Below, in pieces: positions 35,389 to 42,419 of a DNA stretch of 64,000 nucleotides. Position numbers and translations under genes: made by a program. Under the pieces are notes generated by a model. The model made no database searches. It worked only from the letters and a program-made list of their open reading frames with translations, and was not told where the DNA came from. Source of the stretch: TK10-74A sp965263065 (lineage in GTDB: Bacteria > Chloroflexota > Dehalococcoidia > Bin125); contig CBDHGH010000003.1 in NCBI GenBank assembly GCA_965263065.1, forward strand, positions 310,001-374,000, read 5' to 3'. The number at the start of each line of letters is the position of its first letter. Within the stretch, counting starts at the first letter, position 1.

Positions 35389-36324
35389 TCAGTTCACTCC
35401 CGTCCGGATGCGGGGGTCGAGGAAGGTGTAGGAGACGTCGACCACGAAGTTGACGAAGATGATCCAGGTGGAGGTCATGATCACGGCCGCCTGCACGACC
35501 GGGTAGTCGATCGCCTTGATCGACTGAATGATCAGGAACCCCAGCCCGGGCCAGGCGAAGACGGTCTCCACGATGACCGAGCCGGAGAGGATGTAGCCGA
35601 CCTGCAAGCCGAGCAGGGTGACGACGGCCAGCATGGAGTTGCGCAGCGCGTGCTTGCGGATGACGACGCGCTCGCGGAGCCCCTTGGCGCGGGCCGTGCG
35701 GATGTAGTCCTGCTGCAGCGTGTCGAGCATGGAGGAGCGGGTGAAGCGCATGACCGCGGCGGCCGGGAATGATCCCAGCGTGATCGCGGGCAGGATGATG
35801 CTGGTGGCGCCCGACCGGCCACCCGTGGGCAAGAAGTCGAAGTTCACCGCCAGGAAGAGGATCAGCATCAGGCCCAGCCAGAAGTTGGGCACCGCCTGTC
35901 CCAGCAGCGCGAAGACCCGCGCGATCACATCGACCGCGCCGCCGCGGCGCACCGCGGCGAGGACGCCCAAGGGGACGCCCACGGCGAAGGCGAAGCCGAG
36001 CGCCGCGACGCCCAACAGGACGGTGGCGACGATGCGCTCTTTGACCACGGTGGAGGCGGGGACGTGGGCGCGGAAGGAGGTGCCGAAGTCGAACTGGGCG
36101 GTGTCGCGCAGGAAGCGGCCGTACTGCACGATCAGCGGATCGTTCAGGCCGAGCTGGTCCTTGAACTTCTCGATCTGCTCGGCGGTCGTCTCGATCGGCG
36201 CCAGATAGCTGATCGGGTCGCCGGTGGCCCGGCTGAGGATGAAGACGCTCGTCACGACCAGGAACACGACCGCGACGCCGCGCATGAACCGCGCCACGGC
36301 GGCGTAGGCCAGCTGAGTGTTCAT
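35389..36324 (-). CDS. ABC transporter permease, DppB/OppB type (cassette 3)
   Basis: First permease subunit of cassette 3, 311 aa, the same length as its cassette 2 twin. It carries RATGDPISYLAPIETTAEQI, QLGLNDPLIVQYGRF, the EAA loop TARAKGLRERVVIRKHALRN and the same C-terminal DVSYTFLDPRIRTGVN. The upstream GGAGGGGTCGACGC is nearly the same as before the cassette 2 gene, so the duplication included the translation-initiation region. Confidence 0.93.
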   Translation of the reverse strand: MNTQLAYAAVARFMRGVAVVFLVVTSVFILSRATGDPISYLAPIETTAEQIEKFKDQLGLNDPLIVQYGRFLRDTAQFDFGTSFRAHVPASTVVKERIVATVLLGVAALGFAFAVGVPLGVLAAVRRGGAVDVIARVFALLGQAVPNFWLGLMLILFLAVNFDFLPTGGRSGATSIILPAITLGSFPAAAVMRFTRSSMLDTLQQDYIRTARAKGLRERVVIRKHALRNSMLAVVTLLGLQVGYILSGSVIVETVFAWPGLGFLIIQSIKAIDYPVVQAAVIMTSTWIIFVNFVVDVSYTFLDPRIRTGVN

Positions 36325-36414
36325 CCCGGCGTCGACCCCTCCGATACTTCGGCCTCACCCCAGGCGGCAGGCTAGCGCCGACATGTGACCCCTGGCAATG
36401 GGGGTATCGAACGA

Positions 36415-36448
36415 CCCCGGGGCCGCCATGGACATGGCGACCCCGGGG
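36415..36448 (-). terminator. stem-loop between binding-protein and permease genes (cassette 3)
   Basis: CCCCGGGG (36415-36422) and CCCCGGGG (36441-36448) pair, with CGCCATG/CATGGCG pairing inside around a GA loop. It begins about 22 bases after the cassette 3 binding-protein stop and lacks a T-run. Confidence 0.75.
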
Positions 36449-36470
36449 GGACGGTTCACAAACGGGACTG

Positions 36471-38513
36471 CTAGGTGCTCACCCCGAGGTACCGCGCATT
36501 GAGTGAATGGTCCGCGTTGCGCCAGCCCTGGTAGGAAATGTCCTTCCGCGCTCCGTGCTGGTGCGAGAGGTTGAAGAGCGGGATGTTGAACGCCTCCTCG
36601 TAGTGGACCACCGCCGCGTCCCAGTAGATGTCGTTCCGCTTGCCCTCATCGAACTCTCCGTTCCCTTGTTCGATGAGCGCCTGGAACTCCAGGAACTCCG
36701 GCAGGAAGTCGTCGTCCGCATTCGTGTGCGCGTACGGGTTGCCGATCGCCGCGATCAGGGTCCAGGCGAAGCCCGCCCCCGCCGGCGACCCGTGCTTCGT
36801 CGCCCCGTTCTGACTCATCAGGAACGGGTAGGGCACCACGTGGTCGCGAATCTCCTGCAGCGCGCCGCCGAAGTCCAGGTAGTCCACCTCGCACACGAAG
36901 CCCACGTCGTTCAGGTACTGCTGGATGGCCGGCACCCAGCGCTCGTCGCCCCAGATGCCGGTCCCGATGTGCAACCGGATCTGGAAGCCGACCTGGCCCG
37001 CCTCCTCCAGCAAGGCGCGCGCCTTGTCCGGGTCGTAGCCCCGGTAGCCGGAGGGGCCCAGCGGCAGGTCGTAGCCGGCCGGGAAGGGCGCGACGGCCGG
37101 CAGTTCCAGGCCGGTCAGCAGGTTGTCGATGATCGCCTCCCGATCGAGGGCGTAGTTGGCCGCCTCCCGCACGCGCTTGTCGCGCCAGGGGTTCGGGCCG
37201 CCCGTGATCGGGTCGAGGGACTGGTTGATCGGCAACTCGAGCCCCATGACGCGCAGGCCCGAGACGGTGATCACGTGGTGGTCGTCCGAATCCGCGAACA
37301 GGGCGGCGCCGTCCGGGCTGAGGCGATCGGCGACGTCGATCTCCCCCGCCTCCAGGGCGGCGATACGGGCCGACTCCTCCGGGAAGTAGCGGGCGGTGAC
37401 CGTCTTGGCCCAGTTTCCGTACTTATCGTGCGGGCCTTCGTCGGCGGGGTTGGGGAAGAACCAGTCGTCCCAGCGCACGCTGACCATCTCCTGGTCCGGC
37501 GTGAAGGAGACGAACGTATACGGGCCGATGCCGACCGGGTTGCGGGAGAAGAACTCGTCACCGTTGTCCACGATGTAGTCCCTCGGCGTCACGGGGGTGT
37601 TGCCGCCGCCCAGTTGCTCCGGCATGTTGACGCTGGGCGGGTCCATGCCGACGCGAAGCGTGAGGTCGTCAACCACCTGCAGGTCATCGATAAAGGCGAT
37701 CCGGGCGCGGATCCCGCTCACGTAGTCCGGGTTGTACTCGGCGATACCCAAGTTGCGCTCGTAGAACCACTTCAGGCGCTCGGCGTTCAACTCCTCGCCG
37801 TTGTGGAAGAAGACGCCGGGCTGCAGCGTGAGCTGGGCGGCCGTGTTTTGGTCCACGAACTCCCAGTCCGCGTAGCCGCCGGTCGCCAGCCACTGACTGC
37901 CCTTGCTGTGGGCGAAGACCGGGTCGAAGTGCAAGCTGTTGGTGACCGCGGCGCCGCCCTGGTCCGTATTGACGTCCAGTGAGGCCGGGAAGGCGGGGTA
38001 GCCGATGCGCAGCGAGGCCTCCGTGTCGTATCGGCTGACCATGGGGGCCGCGTCTTCCTCGTCGCGCATGGTGGCGGCATCGGCGGCCTCGCGGGCGGCC
38101 TGGGCCGCGTCCTCGGCGGCGGCGGCGGCGGCGGCGGCAGCGTCCGCGGCGGCTTGCGCCTGGTCGGCGCCGGCCTCGCGGGCGGCTTCGGCGGCAGCGG
38201 TGGCCGCAGCAGCCGCAGCCTCGGCGACCGCGGCGGCGCCGGCATCCCCGGCGGCGGCAGCCGCGGCGGCGGCCGCTTCCGCGGCGGCGGCGGCGCGTTC
38301 GGCCGCGGCTGCGGCGGCGCTGGAGTCGCCGGCGGCGGCGGCGGCCTCGGCCGCGGCGGCGTCGCCCGCGCCCCCGTCGTCATCGTCGTCGCCGCCGCAG
38401 CCGACCAAGGCCAGCCCGGCGGCGCCAACGCCAGCCTTCGCGCTGGCTCCCAACATCGTGCGACGGCTGATCTTGTGGTGTCGCAGGCTCGTCCAGTAGT
38501 TCGGTGCGCTCAT
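36471..38513 (-). CDS. ABC transporter substrate-binding lipoprotein, family 5, with Ala-rich spacer (cassette 3)
   Basis: Solute-binding protein, 680 aa. Tat lipoprotein leader (KISRRTMLGASAK, lipobox LVGC, Cys39), a short Asp/Gly stretch, then an Ala-rich helix-forming spacer at residues about 51-147, and an SBP_bac_5 domain (LRIGYPAFPASLDV; ERLKWFYERNLG; WRDKRVREAANYALDREAI). The leader and spacer are almost the same as in cassette 4 although the binding domains differ strongly. ATG 38513 has AGGAAGGA upstream. The leader region upstream is shared with cassette 1. Confidence 0.94.
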   Translation of the reverse strand: MSAPNYWTSLRHHKISRRTMLGASAKAGVGAAGLALVGCGGDDDDDGGAGDAAAAEAAAAAGDSSAAAAAAERAAAAAEAAAAAAAAAGDAGAAAVAEAAAAAATAAAEAAREAGADQAQAAADAAAAAAAAAEDAAQAAREAADAATMRDEEDAAPMVSRYDTEASLRIGYPAFPASLDVNTDQGGAAVTNSLHFDPVFAHSKGSQWLATGGYADWEFVDQNTAAQLTLQPGVFFHNGEELNAERLKWFYERNLGIAEYNPDYVSGIRARIAFIDDLQVVDDLTLRVGMDPPSVNMPEQLGGGNTPVTPRDYIVDNGDEFFSRNPVGIGPYTFVSFTPDQEMVSVRWDDWFFPNPADEGPHDKYGNWAKTVTARYFPEESARIAALEAGEIDVADRLSPDGAALFADSDDHHVITVSGLRVMGLELPINQSLDPITGGPNPWRDKRVREAANYALDREAIIDNLLTGLELPAVAPFPAGYDLPLGPSGYRGYDPDKARALLEEAGQVGFQIRLHIGTGIWGDERWVPAIQQYLNDVGFVCEVDYLDFGGALQEIRDHVVPYPFLMSQNGATKHGSPAGAGFAWTLIAAIGNPYAHTNADDDFLPEFLEFQALIEQGNGEFDEGKRNDIYWDAAVVHYEEAFNIPLFNLSHQHGARKDISYQGWRNADHSLNARYLGVST

Positions 38514-38533
38514 GGTCAGTTCCTTCCTGAATA

Positions 38534-38586
38534 CCGGCTGTCCCATGTGGGACCGCTCGGTGCAAGAGCACGGACAGTATGACACA
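38534..38586 (-). promoter_or_regulatory. promoter and leader shared with cassette 1
   Basis: The minus strand has an extended -10 (TGT-CATACT, 38584-38576), then a leader containing GTCCCA-CA-TGGGAC flanked by the same GCACCGAGCGG and CAGCCGG bases as at 11438-11489. Near identity over about 30 bases in front of two unrelated positions in the window points to common regulation of cassettes 1 and 3. Confidence 0.55.
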
Positions 38587-38678
38587 TTTTCGGAGAATCG
38601 TCCCTGCCCCCCACCCAGAGTGATGTCTCCTAGTGGAGAAGAGCGATCACGGAGGTCGTCGGTGTCGGGCGCCGGGCC

Positions 38679-40256
38679 CTACGGGCGGACGCCCACCTTG
38701 GCCTTCGGGCCCAATTGGCTGCGCACGGCCTCGTAGGCCAGCTCCAGGAAGCGGTGCACGTACGACCGCGTCTGGCGCGGGTCGATGATGTCCTCAATGC
38801 CGAAGGCCTCCGCCGTCCGGAAGGGATTGCGGAACTGGAGCAGGTGCGTCTCGATCTCTTTGCGCCGCGCGTCGGGGTCGGGCGCCGCCTCGATCTCGCG
38901 CTTGTAGGCCGCGGCGACGCCGCCCTCGATGGGGATGGAGCCCCAGTCGCCCGCCGGCCAGCCCACGCGGTAGTTGATCCGGCCGACGTTGGCCGTGGCC
39001 TGCCCGGCCATGCCGAAGTTCTTGCGCGTGATCACGGTGAAGACGGGCACCGTGGCGAGATAGGTCGCCCAGTAGGCGCGCATGCCGTGACGCAGCGTGC
39101 CGGTCCGTTCCGCCTGCGGGCCGAGCATGAAGCCGGGCACGTCGGCCAGAAAGACGATGGGAATGTGGAAGTGGTCGCACAACTCGACGAAATGGCCCTG
39201 CTTGCCGGCCGAATCGGCCGACATCGCGCCCGCGAGCACGTAGGGGTTGTTGGCGACGATGCCCACGGGGTACCCGCCCACGCGCGCGAGGAGCGTGTGC
39301 ACGGAGGCGCCGAACTCCGGCTTGATCTCGAAGAACTCGCCGTCGTCGACGATCAACTCCACCACGCGCCGCATGTTGTAGGCCCGCGTCCGCTTGCGTG
39401 GGACGATCGAGAGCAACTCCTGCTCCTCGCGATCGGGCGGATCACTGCTGGGCCGCACCGGCGGCTGTTCGTAGACGTTGCTCGGCATGTAGGAGAGGAA
39501 CGTCTTCATCTGCCGCAGCGCGTCCAGCTCGTCACTGGCGCGATTGTCGAGCGCCCCGGAGGTCACCACGTGCACGTCGGGGCCACCGAGCTCCTCCTTC
39601 GTCACCTTGTGTCCCAGCGCCCGCTCGACCACCGGCGGACCGGCGGCGAAGAGCGACCCCTCGGGCGTCATCACCGTGAAGTGTCCCAACACGGCCGCGG
39701 CCGCGGCGCCGCCCGCGGCCGGGCCGGGGACCGAGTAGACCAGCGGCACCTCCTGGCCGGCGAGGATGGCGTGTCCGAAGGCATCGAACGAGCTCGGCAG
39801 ATGGCCATGGCCATCTCCCTCGGCGGCGACGTTGGCGGCCGCGCTCTCGATGAAGTGGATCAGCGGCACCCGGTACTCCCGCGCCATGTCCTCGAAAAAG
39901 TGATTCTTCGAGCGCTCCTGGCCACTGACGTCCGAGGCCCCCCCGGAGACCGTGAAATCCGACCCCCCCACCACGACCCGGCGGCCGTCGACCTTGGCCA
40001 ACCCGCCCACGTAGGCCACGGGCGTGAAGTCGACGAGGCGCCTCTGCTCGTACGTGCCTTGGCCCGCCAGGCCGCCGATCTCGTGGAAGCTGCCGGGGTC
40101 GGCGATCGCATCGATGCGCTCCCGGATCGTGAGCTTGCCCTTCTCGTGCTGCCGGTTGACGCGCTCCTCGCCGCCGAGGTTGAGCGCCAGGCGGCGGCGG
40201 CGGTGCAGTTCGTCGACCTCGGGCTGCCAGTCGCGGGGCTGCTGCGGTTGGGGCAT
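38679..40256 (-). CDS. acyl-CoA carboxylase carboxyltransferase subunit (paralogue 2)
   Basis: Carboxyltransferase beta subunit, 525 aa. The N-terminal domain has LTIRERIDAIADPGSFHEIG, GGSDFTVSGG and a GPAAGGAAAAAVLGHF oxyanion-hole segment. The C-terminal domain has FLADVPGFMLG, TRKNFGMAGQATAN and GSIPIEGGVAAAY, placing it in the same divergent subgroup as paralogue 1. ATG 40256 begins the conserved part, and no strong ribosome site precedes it. A longer open frame upstream runs into the cassette 4 permease gene in another frame and is not used. It follows cassette 4's DppC-type gene after 224 bases that hold no evident gene. Confidence 0.9.
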   Translation of the reverse strand: MPQPQQPRDWQPEVDELHRRRRLALNLGGEERVNRQHEKGKLTIRERIDAIADPGSFHEIGGLAGQGTYEQRRLVDFTPVAYVGGLAKVDGRRVVVGGSDFTVSGGASDVSGQERSKNHFFEDMAREYRVPLIHFIESAAANVAAEGDGHGHLPSSFDAFGHAILAGQEVPLVYSVPGPAAGGAAAAAVLGHFTVMTPEGSLFAAGPPVVERALGHKVTKEELGGPDVHVVTSGALDNRASDELDALRQMKTFLSYMPSNVYEQPPVRPSSDPPDREEQELLSIVPRKRTRAYNMRRVVELIVDDGEFFEIKPEFGASVHTLLARVGGYPVGIVANNPYVLAGAMSADSAGKQGHFVELCDHFHIPIVFLADVPGFMLGPQAERTGTLRHGMRAYWATYLATVPVFTVITRKNFGMAGQATANVGRINYRVGWPAGDWGSIPIEGGVAAAYKREIEAAPDPDARRKEIETHLLQFRNPFRTAEAFGIEDIIDPRQTRSYVHRFLELAYEAVRSQLGPKAKVGVRP

Positions 40257-40480
40257 CGGGGGCTCGTTTCGATCATGCGTCGGGCGGGGTGGGATCATCC
40301 GGGCCGGCCCCGTACCCGCCGGGCCGGGGACCCGTCCGATGCTACACACGCCCGCGCCGCCGCGCAGGGGGGTGGGATCCGAGGCGCTGCCCGGGCGCCG
40401 CATGCACGACCTCGGCTCCGACGACGCCGCCATCGCCAAGGGCGAAGCGCAGCCGACGCCGGGGGCGCGATGGGCGCGAC

Positions 40481-41371
40481 CTAACGGGCGCGGCGCAGGC
40501 GCGGATCGAGGAAGTCGCGCAGCCAGTCGCCCATGAGGTTGGCGACCAGCGCCACGATGACGATCGCCAAGCCGGGGATGCCGACGAGCCAGAACTTGAT
40601 CGAGAGGAGCTTGCGGCCCTCGGCGACCATGGAGCCCCAGGAGGGGGTGCCGATCTCGGCGCCGACGCCCAAGAAGCTGAGGGACGCCTCGGCGATGATC
40701 ACCGTGGCCAGCTGCAGCGTCGCCAGGACGATGATCGAGTTGACGAGATTGGGCAGGACGTGGCGGCCGAGGATGCGATGCGCGGGGGCGCCGATGGTTC
40801 TGGCGGCGAGGATGTAGTCGCGCTCGCGCAGGGAGATCGTTTCCGCCCGCACGAGACGGGCGAAGGGGGCCCAGAGGAAGATCGTGAGGATGATGATCAC
40901 GTTGCTCAGGCGTGGTCCGGTGATGGCGGCGAGGAGGACGGCGGCGAGGATGCCGGGGAAGGCGAGTTGCACGTCGACGATGCGCATGACGATGCGATCG
41001 ACCTTGCCGAGCAACCAGCCCGCGGTGAGTCCGAGCAGGGTGCCGATGAGGACGGCGGCGGGGATCACGATCGCGACGACCTTCATGGAGATGCGGGCGC
41101 CGTGGATGACTCGGGAGAACGTGTCGCGCCCCAGATCGTCGGTGCCGAAGACGTGATTCCAGTCGCCGGTCTGCCAGACCGGGCCCTGGAGCCGGTTGAC
41201 GATTTCCTGCTGGGCGGGGTCGTGGGGGGAGATGATGTCGGCGAATGCGGCCGCGAAGATCACGAGCCCGATCACGAACAGGTAGACCGAGAGCGAGCGC
41301 CAGCCATGGGGGAGGCCGCGCCGGCGGGGGCGGAGTTCGATCGCCTCGACCTGCGGATGCGCCACGCTCAT
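40481..41371 (-). CDS. ABC transporter permease, DppC/OppC type (cassette 4)
   Basis: Second permease subunit of cassette 4, 296 aa. N-terminal RPRRRGLPHGWRSLSVYLF, then NHVFGTDDLGRDTFSRVIHG; EAA loop AARTIGAPAHRILGRHVLPN; end DWLRDFLDPRLRRAR. Its start overlaps the DppB-type stop by four bases (ATGA), so the pair is translationally coupled. It is clearly more distant from the cassette 2 and 3 proteins than they are from each other. Confidence 0.94.
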   Translation of the reverse strand: MSVAHPQVEAIELRPRRRGLPHGWRSLSVYLFVIGLVIFAAAFADIISPHDPAQQEIVNRLQGPVWQTGDWNHVFGTDDLGRDTFSRVIHGARISMKVVAIVIPAAVLIGTLLGLTAGWLLGKVDRIVMRIVDVQLAFPGILAAVLLAAITGPRLSNVIIILTIFLWAPFARLVRAETISLRERDYILAARTIGAPAHRILGRHVLPNLVNSIIVLATLQLATVIIAEASLSFLGVGAEIGTPSWGSMVAEGRKLLSIKFWLVGIPGLAIVIVALVANLMGDWLRDFLDPRLRRAR

Positions 41372-42309
41372 ACCACGGCCTCACGGACGCGCGGATCGAG
41401 GTAGGTGTAGCTGAGGTCCACCATCAGGTTGGCGATGATCACCCAGCTGGCCGTCACCACGACGGCCGCCTGGACGACGGGGAAATCGGCGCCGCGGATG
41501 GACGACCAGATGAGGAAGCCAACGCCGGGCCAGGCGAAGACGGTCTCGATGATGATCGAGCCGGCGATCATGTCGCCGACGTAGAGGCCCAGGATCGTGA
41601 TCACCGGGAAGAGCGCGTTGCGCAGCGCGTGGCGGCGGATGACGGTGGCCTCCCGCAGCCCCTTGGAGCGCGCGGTGCGGATGTAGTCGCTGTCCAAGAC
41701 TTCGAGCATCGCGGAGCGGGTCAGACGGACCATGCCGGCGGCGAAGAAGGAGCCGAGCGTGACGGCGGGCATGATCAGGTTGCGGAAGTCGCCCTTGCCG
41801 CCGGTGGGGAGCACGCCCAACTCCACCGAGAAGAGGAAGATCAGCATCAGCCCCTGCCAGAAGCTGGGCGTCGCCTGCCCGATGAGGGCGAGGAAGCGTC
41901 CGAGCAGATCGATCGCGCTGCCCCGCTTAATCGCCGCCAGGACGCCGATCGGCACCCCCACGCCGATCGCGAAGATCAGCGCGGCCAGCGCGAGCTGGAT
42001 GGTGCTCCAAATGCGGCTGGCGACGTCGTTCATGGCGGGCTGGGCGCTGCGGTGGGAGACGCCGAAGTCCAGCTGGACGGCGTTCCAGACGAAACGGCCG
42101 TAGCGCTCGTGGAGCGGGTCGTTGAGTCCCAGCTTTTCGCGGATCTCCTCGATACCTTCGCGAGTTGCCTCCAGGTCGGTACCCGCGAGCAGTTTGGCGG
42201 GATCGCCGATGGCGCGGCTCATGAAGAAGACGAGCGTCAGCACGATGAACAGGACGAGGATGGACGCCAGCAAGCGCAGGGCGACGAGCCGGAGGAAGTG
42301 CTCTCTCAT
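41368..42309 (-). CDS. ABC transporter permease, DppB/OppB type (cassette 4)
   Basis: First permease subunit of cassette 4, 313 aa. Diagnostic segments: FMSRAIGDPAKLLAGTDLEA, KLGLNDPLHERYGRFVWNAV, EAA loop TARSKGLREATVIRRHALRN and C-terminal DLSYTYLDPRVREAVV. GAGGA precedes the ATG. A stem-loop lies between it and the binding-protein gene upstream. Confidence 0.94.
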   Translation of the reverse strand: MREHFLRLVALRLLASILVLFIVLTLVFFMSRAIGDPAKLLAGTDLEATREGIEEIREKLGLNDPLHERYGRFVWNAVQLDFGVSHRSAQPAMNDVASRIWSTIQLALAALIFAIGVGVPIGVLAAIKRGSAIDLLGRFLALIGQATPSFWQGLMLIFLFSVELGVLPTGGKGDFRNLIMPAVTLGSFFAAGMVRLTRSAMLEVLDSDYIRTARSKGLREATVIRRHALRNALFPVITILGLYVGDMIAGSIIIETVFAWPGVGFLIWSSIRGADFPVVQAAVVVTASWVIIANLMVDLSYTYLDPRVREAVV

Positions 42310-42350
42310 CTCATCCTCGGCGGAGGCATCGCCCGTGAGGGCGATCGGAC

Positions 42351-42390
42351 GGGCGGCGCCTCTTCCCCGGGGAGGGAGGAGACGCCGCCC
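42351..42390 (-). terminator. stem-loop between binding-protein and permease genes (cassette 4)
   Basis: GGGCGGCG (42351-42358) pairs with CGCCGCCC (42383-42390), with further CCTC/GAGG pairing inside. It lies 30 bases after the cassette 4 binding-protein stop, the same relative place as the stem-loops in the other cassettes. Confidence 0.7.
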
Positions 42391-42419
42391 GCGCTAGGCA
42401 GCGATCGAACTAGCGGACG

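Noticed and set aside
38679..41384. Apparent 901-residue fusion of a permease-region frame with carboxyltransferase paralogue 2
   Set aside because: The first 370 residues are an out-of-frame reading of the cassette 4 permease gene; the conserved carboxyltransferase starts at 40256.
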